Source: Actinocorallia herbida (GTDB lineage Bacteria; Actinomycetota; Actinomycetes; Streptosporangiales; Streptosporangiaceae). Taken from it: a stretch of 64,000 nt of DNA. The notes under the pieces are model-generated. The model searched no databases. It saw only the letters and a program-made list of their open reading frames with translations, and was not told the origin of the DNA. The DNA lies in the NCBI RefSeq assembly GCF_003751225.1, contig NZ_RJKE01000001.1:2480001-2544000 (forward strand). The letters are read 5' to 3'. The position numbers and the translations under genes are program-made. Shown here piece by piece: positions 1 to 7,842 of this stretch (positions within the stretch are counted from its first letter, which is position 1; each line of letters begins with the position of its first letter).

Positions 1-365
1 TCATCTGCCACGGCGCCCTGTCCCGGTTCCCCGACCTGAACGTCGCGGTCATCGAGAACGGCGCGTCCTGGGTCGGCCCGCTCATCAAGACGCTGCGCGA
101 CCTCTACAAGAAGATGCCGCACCAGTTCCTCGAGGACCCGGTGCAGGTGCTGCGCCGCCAGGTCCACATCAGCCCGTTCTGGGAGGAGGACATGGCCGAG
201 CTGTCGGAGCTCATCGGCGTCGACCGGGTGCTCTTCGGTTCGGACTACCCCCACCCCGAAGGCCTCGCCGACCCCGTCACCTACGTGGACGAGCTCAAGG
301 GCCTCAGCGAGGAGGACAAGGCCAAGATCATGGGTGGCAACATGGCCAGGCTGATCGCGGGATGA
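1..365 (+). CDS. Amidohydrolase family protein, C-terminal part (partial)
   Basis: The reading frame is already open at the left edge (codons in phase with base 3) and ends at the TGA at 363-365. The visible 120 residues carry features of the amidohydrolase-2 (ACMSD/OMPDC-like) TIM barrel: an early HGALSRFP stretch, VIENGASWV, and the late FGSDYPHPEG motif that supplies the metal-site aspartate on the last strands. Members hydrolyse or decarboxylate small cyclic or carboxylated substrates. It overlaps the next gene by ATGA, so it belongs to the catabolic operon that follows. The substrate cannot be read from the sequence. The N-terminal metal ligands (HxH) lie outside the window. Confidence 0.85.
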   Translation, partial: ICHGALSRFPDLNVAVIENGASWVGPLIKTLRDLYKKMPHQFLEDPVQVLRRQVHISPFWEEDMAELSELIGVDRVLFGSDYPHPEGLADPVTYVDELKGLSEEDKAKIMGGNMARLIAG

Positions 366-1798
366 CCCGGCCGCCCTGGGACACGATCCCCCGCATGGTG
401 CTGAGCGCCGCCGACCGCTTCGGCGACGCCGAGGCCGTCGTCGACGGTCCGCTCAGGCTCTCGTTCGCCGATCTGACCGAGCGGATCCGCGTCGCCGCGG
501 GGGCCTACGCGTCCGCCGGGGTGGCCAAGGGCGACCGGGTCGCGGTCTGGGCGCCGAACTCCGCCGAGTGGATCATCGCGGCGTTCGGGCTGCTGACCGC
601 CGGCGGCGTGCTCGTCCCGGTGAACACGAGGTTCAAGGCCGAGGAGGCCGCGGACGTCGTCGTGCGCAGCGGCGCGAAACTGCTGCTCGTGCAGGACGGC
701 TTCCTCGGCCAGGAGTTCGCCGCGCCGAAGGGGGTGCCGCGCATCGACGTGAAGGGCGACTTCCTGTCCAGCGGGTCGCCGTTCCAGCGGGAGGTGAGCG
801 GCGACGACCTCGCCGACATCATCTTCACGTCCGGGACGACCGGACGGCCCAAGGGCGTCATGATGCGGCACGCCCAGAACCTCAGGCTCTACGCGGAATG
901 GTGTGATCAGGCCCAGCTCCGCGAGGGCGACCGCTACCTGATGGTGAACCCGTACTTCCACACGTTCGGGTACAAGGCCGGCTGCATCGCCTCGCTGATC
1001 CGGGGCGCGACCATGCTCCCCGTCCCCGTCTTCGACGTGGACGAGGCGATCGCGCTGATCGAGCGGGAGAAGGTGACGGTGCTGCCCGGCCCGCCGACCC
1101 TCTACCACTCGCTGCTCGCCGCGCCGCGCGACCGCGACATCTCCACACTGCGGGTCGCCGTGACGGGTTCGGCGGACATCCCCGTCGAGCTCATCCGACG
1201 GGTCCGCGAGGAGCTGCCGTTCGAGCACATCATGACCGGCTACGGGCTCACCGAGGCTGGCACCGCCACCGCGTCCCGGCCCGGTGACACCTTCGAGCAG
1301 ATCGCGACGACCGTCGGCACCCCCTGCGACGGCGTAGAGATCCGCATCGCCGACGACGGCGAGGTCCTGATCCGCGGCTACACCGTCATGGCCGGGTACC
1401 TCGACGACCCGGCGGCGACGGCCGAGGCGATCGACCCCGACGGGTGGCTGCACACCGGCGACCTCGGCTCGCTCGATCCCGACGGACGGCTGAAGATCAT
1501 CGGCCGGAAGAAGGACATGTTCATCAGCGGCGGGTTCAACGCCTACCCGGCCGAGATCGAGGGATTCCTCATGGAGCATCCCGCGATCGCCCAGGCGGCC
1601 GTCGTCGCCGTCCCGGACGAACGGCTCGGCCAGGTCGGCATGGCCTACATCGTGCCCCGCGGCGAGGTGACGGCCGCGGAGATCATCGCCTGGAGCCGAG
1701 AGCGCATGGCCGGGTACAAGGTGCCGACCTCGGTGGAATTCCGCACCGAACTCCCGCTCAACGCCACAGGCAAGGTCCAGAAGGACCTCCTGCGCTGA
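362..1798 (+). CDS. Acyl-CoA ligase, FadD3-like
   Basis: A 478-residue ANL-superfamily adenylate-forming ligase: ATP plus a carboxylic acid gives an acyl-AMP, then the CoA thioester. The P-loop IIFTSGTTGRPKG lies near residues 151-163, YGLTEAG near 297, GWLHTGDLG near 361, the hinge GRKKDMFISGGF near 380, and the catalytic lysine is in the terminal NATGKVQK motif. The body resembles mycobacterial FadD3, which activates the ring-C/D indane propionate of steroids, in the stretches NPYFHTFGYKAG and TVLPGPPTLYHSLL. The start ATG overlaps the stop of the upstream amidohydrolase. Substrate assignment to steroid-derived acids is by family resemblance only. Confidence 0.85.
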   Translation: MTRPPWDTIPRMVLSAADRFGDAEAVVDGPLRLSFADLTERIRVAAGAYASAGVAKGDRVAVWAPNSAEWIIAAFGLLTAGGVLVPVNTRFKAEEAADVVVRSGAKLLLVQDGFLGQEFAAPKGVPRIDVKGDFLSSGSPFQREVSGDDLADIIFTSGTTGRPKGVMMRHAQNLRLYAEWCDQAQLREGDRYLMVNPYFHTFGYKAGCIASLIRGATMLPVPVFDVDEAIALIEREKVTVLPGPPTLYHSLLAAPRDRDISTLRVAVTGSADIPVELIRRVREELPFEHIMTGYGLTEAGTATASRPGDTFEQIATTVGTPCDGVEIRIADDGEVLIRGYTVMAGYLDDPAATAEAIDPDGWLHTGDLGSLDPDGRLKIIGRKKDMFISGGFNAYPAEIEGFLMEHPAIAQAAVVAVPDERLGQVGMAYIVPRGEVTAAEIIAWSRERMAGYKVPTSVEFRTELPLNATGKVQKDLLR

Positions 1799-1804
1799 CC
1801 TCCC

Positions 1805-1834
1805 GGACCGGGCGGCGCCCCGCCCGCCCGGTCC
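1805..1834. terminator. Intercistronic hairpin between ligase and mutase genes
   Basis: A perfect 11-bp inverted repeat, GGACCGGGCGG and CCGCCCGGTCC, with an 8-nt loop starts 7 bases after the ligase stop and about 30 bases before the mutase start. No T-run follows. It may be a weak terminator, an attenuator or an mRNA-processing and stability element that adjusts mutase level relative to the ligase. Confidence 0.6.
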
Positions 1835-1865
1835 CCGCGACCCGCCACGAAAGAGAAGCGTGACG

Positions 1866-3446
1866 ATGCCCGACCCCATGGCACAGACCTCGTCCGGGAT
1901 TCCGGTGAAACCCGTCTACGGTCCGGCGGACCGGCCGGTGGAGCCGCCGGATCCCGGTGTCTTCCCGTTCACCCGGGGGAACTTCCCGACCGGGTATCGG
2001 GGGCGCCTCTGGACGTTCCGCCAGTATTCGGGCTTCGGGACGCCCGAGGAGTCCAACGCCAGGTACCGGTACCTGCTCGGGCAGGGCGGGACCGGCCTGT
2101 CCGTCGCGCTCGACCTGCCGACGCAGTGCGGCTACGACTCCGACGACCCCGAGGTGGGGGAGGAGGTCGGCCGGGTCGGCGTCGCGGTGGACACCCTCGC
2201 CGACGCCGAGATCCTCTTCGACGGGATCCCGCTCGACAAGATCAGTACGAGCTTCACCATCAACGGGACCGCCGCGATCCTGCTGGCGTTCTACGTCGCG
2301 GCCGCGGAGAAGAAGGGCGTGCCGCGGGAGAAGCTCACAGGCACGATCCAGAACGACATCCTCAAGGAGTACGCCTCCCGGGGGACGTGGATCTGGCCGC
2401 CGGAGCCGTCGCTGCGCCTCATCGCCGACACCATCGAGTTCTGCGCCGCGGAGGTGCCCCGGTTCAACGCGATCTCCGTCGCGGGGGCGCACTTCCGGGA
2501 CGCCGGGGCGAACGCCGTCCAGGAGATGGCCTTCACCCTCGCCGACGGGGTCACCTACTGCGACACCGTCATGGCCCGCGGGCGGATGACGATAGACAAG
2601 TTCGCGCCTCAGATCTCGTTCTTCTTCTACACCCATGGTGACTTCTTCGAGGAGATAGCCAAGTACCGTGCCGGCCGTCGTCGTTGGGCGACGATCGTGC
2701 GGGAGCGGTACGGGGCGTCGAGCGACAAGGCGTCGATGTTCCGGTTCGGGTGCGTAGCGGGCGGGGCGTCGCTCTACGCGCCGCAGGCGCAGAACAACCT
2801 TGTGCGGGTCGCCTACGAGGCGCTGGCCTCGGTGCTCGGCGGCGTCCAGTCGATGTTCACCGCCGCCTGGGACGAGCCGTTCGCGCTGCCCAGCGAGGAG
2901 TCCGCGACGCTCGCGCTGCGCACCCAGCAGATCCTCGCCCACGAGACCGGGGTCGCCCGCGTCGCCGACCCGCTCGGCGGCTCCTACTTCATCGAGGCGC
3001 TGACCGACGAGACCGAGGCCCGGATCAAGGAGATCATGGCCGACCTCGAGGCGCACGGCGGCATGGTCCGGGCCATCGAGGACGGCTACCTCCAGGGCCT
3101 CATCGCGGACGAGGCGTACAAGATCCACAAGGACGTCGAATCGGGCGAGCGGCCCGTCGTCGGCGTCAACCGGTTCGTCTCGGACGAGCCCGCGCCCGAC
3201 CTCGCCACCTACGAGCTCGACGCGGCGGGCCGCGAAAGGCAGCTCAAGCGCCTCGCGAAGGTGAAGGCCGAGCGTGACGGCGGCCTCGTCAAGGAGACCC
3301 TCGCCGCGCTCGGCAGGGCCGCCGAAGGCACCGACAACCTCATGGGCCCGCTCATCGACTGCGCCAACGCCTACTGCACCGTCGGTGAGATCACCGCGGC
3401 GCTGAAGGCCGTCTGGGGCGAGTTCCGCCAACCCGTCGTCTTCTGA
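1866..3446 (+). CDS. B12-dependent acyl-CoA mutase, large (substrate-binding) subunit
   Basis: A 526-residue TIM-barrel subunit of the methylmalonyl-CoA mutase family without a B12 domain, as in split isobutyryl-, 2-hydroxyisobutyryl- and archaeal methylmalonyl-CoA mutases. The B12-binding chain is the next gene. Family blocks are clear: RQYSGFG near 52-58, GYDSDDP near 89, TIQNDILKEY near 160-169, DPLGGSY later. By motif alignment with the Propionibacterium enzyme, Tyr54 (Tyr89), Arg172 (Arg207) and His209 (His244) are kept. Tyr243, His328, Gln330, Trp334 and Asn366 are replaced by Ala208, Gly295, Val297, Ala301 and Ala333. The kept Tyr/Arg pair suggests a carboxylated acyl-CoA, and the lost bulky residues suggest a larger or different pocket. 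ATG 1866 is preferred over GTG 1860 because AAGAGAAG sits 7 nt upstream of it. Confidence 0.85.
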   Translation: MPDPMAQTSSGIPVKPVYGPADRPVEPPDPGVFPFTRGNFPTGYRGRLWTFRQYSGFGTPEESNARYRYLLGQGGTGLSVALDLPTQCGYDSDDPEVGEEVGRVGVAVDTLADAEILFDGIPLDKISTSFTINGTAAILLAFYVAAAEKKGVPREKLTGTIQNDILKEYASRGTWIWPPEPSLRLIADTIEFCAAEVPRFNAISVAGAHFRDAGANAVQEMAFTLADGVTYCDTVMARGRMTIDKFAPQISFFFYTHGDFFEEIAKYRAGRRRWATIVRERYGASSDKASMFRFGCVAGGASLYAPQAQNNLVRVAYEALASVLGGVQSMFTAAWDEPFALPSEESATLALRTQQILAHETGVARVADPLGGSYFIEALTDETEARIKEIMADLEAHGGMVRAIEDGYLQGLIADEAYKIHKDVESGERPVVGVNRFVSDEPAPDLATYELDAAGRERQLKRLAKVKAERDGGLVKETLAALGRAAEGTDNLMGPLIDCANAYCTVGEITAALKAVWGEFRQPVVF

Positions 3447-3469
3447 GTGCAGCCTTCTAGGAGCCGTTG

Positions 3470-3865
3470 ATGCAGACCCGAGTGCTCGTCGCCAAACCCG
3501 GCCTCGACGGCCACGACCGCGGCGCCAAGATCGTCGCCCGTGCCCTGCGTGACGCCGGTTTTGAAGTGATCTTCACCGGTATCCGGCAGAAGGTCGACGA
3601 CATCGTCGCGATCGCCCTGCAGGAGGACGTCGCCGTCGTCGGCCTGTCGATCCTGTCCGGCGCCCACGTCGCGCTGACCGCCCGCACCGTCGAGGCGCTG
3701 CGGGCCGCGGGCGCCGACGACATCGCCGTCATCGTCGGCGGCACCATCCCCGCCGCCGACGTGCCCAAGCTCAAGGAGGCGGGCGCGGCCGCCGTCTTCC
3801 CCACGGGCACCCCGCTCGACGATCTCGTCACCGAGATCCGCGTTCTCACCGGGGCCCCGGCGTGA
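3470..3865 (+). CDS. B12-binding subunit of the acyl-CoA mutase
   Basis: A 131-residue cobalamin-binding Rossmann-like domain. It carries the base-off/His-on motif D-x-H-x-x-G near residues 14-19 (DGHDRG), VGLSILSGAH and the GGTIP turn. The length equals small subunits such as IcmB and HcmB. Adenosylcobalamin held here supplies the radical for carbon-skeleton rearrangement in the large subunit encoded 23 bases upstream. AGGAG at 3459-3463 precedes ATG 3470. The pair is almost certainly one enzyme. Its substrate is unresolved (see the large subunit). Confidence 0.9.
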   Translation: MQTRVLVAKPGLDGHDRGAKIVARALRDAGFEVIFTGIRQKVDDIVAIALQEDVAVVGLSILSGAHVALTARTVEALRAAGADDIAVIVGGTIPAADVPKLKEAGAAAVFPTGTPLDDLVTEIRVLTGAPA

Positions 3866-3929
3866 CGCCACCGCACGGCAGGACCCGTGCCCGTCAGGGC
3901 GCGGCACACGAACGAGATCTGGAGGCACT

Positions 3930-4886
3930 GTGCGCGTCGGAGTGATGATCGGACCTGAGCGAGGGGCGGCCGAGCGCAAGCTCGGCCGGATGATCGAGGA
4001 CATCAAGTGGGCCGAGGCCGCGGGCATGGACACCGCGTGGATCCCGCAGGTCCCCACCGACTTCGACGCGCTCATCACCGTCGCCCTCATGGGGGTGGCG
4101 ACCGAGCGGATCGAACTGGGCACCGCGGTGGTGCCGCTCCAGGCCCAGCACCCGATCGCGCTGGGCCGTCAGGCGATGGCCGCTCAGGCCGCCTCGCACG
4201 GCAGGCTCGCGCTCGGCGTCGGGCCGTCGCACCACTGGATCGTGCGGGACATGCTCGGGCTGCCGTACGAGAAGCCCGCCTCCTACACCCGCGACTACCT
4301 TCAGGTGCTGAACGCCGCGTTCGCCGGACCCGGCCCGGTGGACGTGGAGAACGACCACTTCACCGTGCACAACCCGCTCGACCTCGCACCGACGGCGCCG
4401 ATTCCGGTGCTGGTCGCGGCGCTCGGCCCGGTGATGCTCCGGATCGCGGGCGAGCACGCCGACGGGACCGTCCTGTGGATGGCCGACGAGCGCGCGATCG
4501 GCGAGCACATCGCGCCGCGGATCACCAAGGCGGCGGAGGGCGCGGGCCGGCCGGCCCCCCGGATCGTCGCGGGGATCCCGGTGTGCCTGTGCGCGCCGTC
4601 GGAGGTCGACGCGGCGAAGGAGCGCGCGAACCGCATCCTCGGCGAGGCCGAGATCTCGCCGAACTACCAGCGCCTCCTGGAGAACGGCGACGCCCGCGAC
4701 GTCGGCGACCTGTGCGCCGCGGGCGACGAGGAGGCGATCCTCGCGCGGCTTCGGCGCTTCGCCGACGCGGGCACCACCGACATCTCCGTGCGGCTCCTGC
4801 CCATCGGCAACGATCGGGACGAACTCATCGCGTCCAAGCGCCGCACCCGCGAGATGATCGCCGAACTCGCCAAGGAGCTCAGGTGA
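3930..4886 (+). CDS. LLM-class flavin/F420-dependent oxidoreductase
   Basis: A 318-residue luciferase-like TIM-barrel protein (DIKWAEAAGMDTAWIPQ, RIELGTAVVPLQAQHP, GRLALGVGPSHHWIV), the layout of F420-dependent LLM reductases and dehydrogenases common in actinomycetes. It presumably performs a hydride-transfer step on a pathway intermediate, possibly a CoA thioester. GGAGG at 3921-3925 precedes the GTG start. The stop overlaps the start of the CoA transferase (GTGA). Whether the cofactor is F420 or FMN cannot be decided by inspection. Confidence 0.85.
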   Translation: MRVGVMIGPERGAAERKLGRMIEDIKWAEAAGMDTAWIPQVPTDFDALITVALMGVATERIELGTAVVPLQAQHPIALGRQAMAAQAASHGRLALGVGPSHHWIVRDMLGLPYEKPASYTRDYLQVLNAAFAGPGPVDVENDHFTVHNPLDLAPTAPIPVLVAALGPVMLRIAGEHADGTVLWMADERAIGEHIAPRITKAAEGAGRPAPRIVAGIPVCLCAPSEVDAAKERANRILGEAEISPNYQRLLENGDARDVGDLCAAGDEEAILARLRRFADAGTTDISVRLLPIGNDRDELIASKRRTREMIAELAKELR

Positions 4887-5923
4887 GCGGCGGCCCTCTG
4901 GCGGGCATCCGCGTCCTGGAGGTCGGCCACATGCTGGCCGGCCCCTACGCGACGATGATGCTCGCCGACCTCGGCGCCGAGGTCACCAAGATCGAGCCGC
5001 CGACCGGCGACATCTCCCGCCAGGTCTCCGACTCCTACTTCGCCAGCCTCAACCGGGGCAAGCGCAGCATCCGCCTGGACCTGACGACCCCTGAGGGCCG
5101 CGCCGCGCTGGGCGACCTGGCCAAGGACGCGCACGCCCTCCTCGTCAACATGAAGCCGTCGGCCATCCACCGCCTCGGCCTCACCTACGAGGCGCTGCGC
5201 GAGCACAACGAGAAGCTCGTCTGCGTCGCCCTGACGGGCTTCGGCCTCCACGCGGGCGACGACCCGGCCTTCGACTACATCGTCCAGGCCGCCACCGGCG
5301 TCGCCTCCCTCACCGGCGACCCCGACGCCCCGCCCACCCTCCCCGGCTACTCCTCCGCTGACAACTCCGCAGGACTCACCGCGGCCCTGGGCCTCCTCGC
5401 CCAGATCGTCTCCGGCAAGGGCGGCCAGGTGGAGGTCAACCTCCGCGACGTCATGCTCTCCCAGCTCAACTACCGCGCCGCCGCCTACCTCAACGACGGC
5501 GTCGAACCCCGCCGCCACCCCAACGGCGCCCACTCCTTCTACGTCCCCGCCCAGCTCTTCCCCACCGCTTCAGGCTGGCTCGCCCTCTTCATCACCCACG
5601 ACCGCTTCTGGAAGTCCTTCGCCACCGAAGCCGGCATCAACGGCTTCCCCACCATGACCGACCGCGCCGAGAACAGGGAAGAAGTCCTGGCCTTGGTCGC
5701 GGAGACCCTGAGAACGGACACCGCCTCCTCCTGGGAGGCCCGCCTGCGCCCCACCGGAGTCCCGGTGGCCGCGGTCCGAACCCTCCCGGAAGCCCTGGCC
5801 GCCGCCCCCGAAATGATCATCACTGCGGGCCCCTATCGCCTGGTCGGCCCCTCCATTCGCACTGCCGACCCTCTTTCCGCCTACGCGCCCCCGCCCCTCC
5901 TGGGCGAACACGGCGACGCGTGA
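4883..5923 (+). CDS. CaiB/BaiF-type (family III) CoA transferase
   Basis: A 346-residue family III CoA transferase, somewhat shorter than the usual 380-430. It moves CoA from one acyl-CoA to another acid through an enzyme aspartyl thioester. It starts with GIRVLEVGHMLAGPYATMMLADLGAEVTKIE, split by the usual turns, and SLNRGKRSIRLDL near 55-67. The likely catalytic aspartate is about residue 160 in SSADNSAG. GKGGQVEVNL follows as in the family. GTG at 4883 overlaps the previous stop, and AAGGAG lies 7 bases upstream. It is the last gene of the left-hand operon and could activate or recycle the pathway's acids. Confidence 0.88.
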   Translation: MSGGPLAGIRVLEVGHMLAGPYATMMLADLGAEVTKIEPPTGDISRQVSDSYFASLNRGKRSIRLDLTTPEGRAALGDLAKDAHALLVNMKPSAIHRLGLTYEALREHNEKLVCVALTGFGLHAGDDPAFDYIVQAATGVASLTGDPDAPPTLPGYSSADNSAGLTAALGLLAQIVSGKGGQVEVNLRDVMLSQLNYRAAAYLNDGVEPRRHPNGAHSFYVPAQLFPTASGWLALFITHDRFWKSFATEAGINGFPTMTDRAENREEVLALVAETLRTDTASSWEARLRPTGVPVAAVRTLPEALAAAPEMIITAGPYRLVGPSIRTADPLSAYAPPPLLGEHGDA

Positions 5924-6043
5924 GCCCGAGGCGGTGGCGACGGCTCGCTGAGCGGAAGCCGGATCGGTGCTGAAACTCCCAGAGACGCCTGGCGGGGCGT
6001 GTTAGCATCCGGGACAGTTTGGACCTTTCGTGCTCTCGGCTCT

Positions 6044-7492
6044 ATGGGGGACGCATTGGCCTACCGCCCGCCCACGCTGCCCCGGTTCGCACAGGAACTG
6101 GTGACGCGCGACCTCTGCTACTCGGTCCACGTGGACGAGCGGCTGCGGGAGCTGGTCCTCACCACGGTCGTCGACAACGGGAGCCGGGCCGTGTGCCCGT
6201 CCTTCGGGATCGACCTCGCACGCGTCGCGCGGCACGCCGTGCGGGCCCGGCGCAGGCGGTACGTGCAGGACGCGCTGATGCTCGCCGCGTGGCTGCTGGG
6301 CCTGGCCATGACGGGCTTGGCCGCGACGCGCGGGTGGGGGACCGTTTCCGTGCTCGGCGCCGTGGCGGCCGTGCCCGTCGCCTTCGTCGCGCTCGCCGGC
6401 CGGGTGTACGGCGACCTGGCGGCGGCCATCGACGTCGGGCGGGGCGTCAAGGCCGATGCCCCGGCGCTGGACGCCGAGACCGAGGCGCGGCTCGCCGAGG
6501 TCGGCCAGGCCAAGGTGGTCATCTACTCCACGGGTGAGAACGACCCCTTCATCGGCAGCGGCAGGCGGTTGAACAACTTCCAGCTCGGGCCGATCGACAT
6601 CAGCGAGGCGGGGCTCGACGACAACGGCGACCCCAAGCCGCTCCTCCCGTTCACGGCCGTGGACCTGCACACGTATCTCGCACGGAACATGCCCAACATG
6701 GGGATCAGCGGGCTGACGGCGCGCAACCGCCTCTACGCGCGCGGCGACTGCGTCCACCTGATCCCCGGCCTGCTCCCCGACAAGCAGCGCCCGCCCGCGA
6801 CGACCGTCCATGCCGACCTGCTGAAGGCGGGCGTCCTGCAGCCGACCGAGGTGGCCCGGACGTTCCTGTGCGTCGAGCACTCGATCCGCGGCGGTGACCT
6901 CGTCGTGTGCATGTACCTGCGGGCGTGGATAGAGCAGGACCTTCTGAGCGTCGAGCGTCTCGTGTACCTGCTGCCGCCGCTGCTTCCGCGGCTCCGGGTC
7001 GATCAGGACGTGCTGGTCTCCGGACGGCTCGCGGCGGTTCTGAAGGCGGTGCTGGAGGGCGCCCGCTGGGCGCCTCGGGCGCTGACGTTCCGGCCGACGC
7101 CCTACACCCGGCCCGCGAAGGAGCGGAGGGCGAACGCGAAGGAGCGCAGACGGGCCAAGCGGGAGGTCCGGGGCGGGTACCGCCACGACTACGGGTCGCG
7201 GATCAGCGTGCGCGAGGCGGTCGCCGCCTATGACACCACCGAGTTCCACGAGAAGTCCGATGTCGCGGACATCTCCCGGCGGTTGCAGTACGCGTTCCTC
7301 AACCACGTCGAGAAGTTCCTCGACGACCACGGCGTCGAGCTGAGTCGCTTCCGCGACCAAGTCAAGATCATCAACAGGTACGACATCGGGACCCTGCAAG
7401 GGGGCAATGTCGTCATCGGCGGTGAGGGCAACCTCATCAGCGGCCACGGCCAGGTCAACACCCCGCCGTCACCACCGCAGCAGAACCCCTAG
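6044..7492 (+). CDS. Membrane-anchored protein of unknown function with C-terminal G/N-rich motif
   Basis: I do not recognise this 482-residue protein (497 if GTG 5999 is used). After about 65 soluble residues with an Arg-rich stretch (RARRRRY) come two predicted transmembrane helices (about residues 74-92 and 98-115). A large cytoplasmic part of about 340 residues follows, with a basic KERRANAKERRRAKR patch. The last 30 residues contain GNVVIGGEGNLISGHGQV, closely matching a motif at the N-terminus of the next gene. A TANNNT-type hexamer TAGCAT at 6003-6008 would place transcription after GTG 5999, favouring ATG 6044. It sits tail-to-tail with the GTPase/TerY-P operon and is a candidate receptor or effector of that system. 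Confidence 0.6.
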   Translation: MGDALAYRPPTLPRFAQELVTRDLCYSVHVDERLRELVLTTVVDNGSRAVCPSFGIDLARVARHAVRARRRRYVQDALMLAAWLLGLAMTGLAATRGWGTVSVLGAVAAVPVAFVALAGRVYGDLAAAIDVGRGVKADAPALDAETEARLAEVGQAKVVIYSTGENDPFIGSGRRLNNFQLGPIDISEAGLDDNGDPKPLLPFTAVDLHTYLARNMPNMGISGLTARNRLYARGDCVHLIPGLLPDKQRPPATTVHADLLKAGVLQPTEVARTFLCVEHSIRGGDLVVCMYLRAWIEQDLLSVERLVYLLPPLLPRLRVDQDVLVSGRLAAVLKAVLEGARWAPRALTFRPTPYTRPAKERRANAKERRRAKREVRGGYRHDYGSRISVREAVAAYDTTEFHEKSDVADISRRLQYAFLNHVEKFLDDHGVELSRFRDQVKIINRYDIGTLQGGNVVIGGEGNLISGHGQVNTPPSPPQQNP

Positions 7493-7503
7493 AAGGAGCG
7501 GGC

Positions 7504-7842
7504 ATGGGCGACACGTTCAACATCGGCGGCATCACCGCGGGCAACAGCGTGGTCGGCGGCACCGGGAACACCGTCTCGGGCGACGGACGGGTGGACGTCC
7601 CCGCGCCCGCGGGCCTGCCCGCCGATCAAGTCCAGCGGCTCGAGGAGCTCCTGCGCGGACTCACCGCCGAATTGGCCCGGCACGCGCCCGGCGAACTCCA
7701 CGAGGCCGCCCAGGCCGAACGCGAGCTGGCCGAGGGGCGTCCCGGCAGGCTCCGTGTCCTCGTGGAGCGGCTTGCGTTGAGCGGCACCGCGCTCACCGCG
7801 GTCGCGGAGATCCAGGCGGCCCTGGGCCAGCTCGGGTTCTAG
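7504..7842 (+). CDS. Small protein with N-terminal G/N-rich motif and helical C-terminus
   Basis: 112 residues, unrecognised. It begins with FNIGGITAGNSVVGGTGN followed by TVSGDGRV, a repeat-like G-N-x-V pattern shared with the end of the upstream protein. About 80 residues then look helical (DQVQRLEELLRGL, ELHEAAQAERELAEG). Such short G/N/V-rich motifs joined to helical adaptor domains resemble amyloid-type signalling motifs of actinobacterial NTPase systems, but that is inference. AAGGAG sits 5 bases before the ATG, 11 bases after the previous stop. Its TAG overlaps the stop of the convergent kinase gene by three bases. Confidence 0.65.
   Translation: MGDTFNIGGITAGNSVVGGTGNTVSGDGRVDVPAPAGLPADQVQRLEELLRGLTAELARHAPGELHEAAQAERELAEGRPGRLRVLVERLALSGTALTAVAEIQAALGQLGF

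Noticed and set aside
281-1879. Long minus-strand open frame opposite the FadD3-like ligase
   Set aside because: It mirrors the ligase codons, is rich in Arg/Gly/Val/Asp, and has no family motif. High-GC genomes produce such antisense frames routinely, and the same holds for many other long opposite-strand frames in the window.
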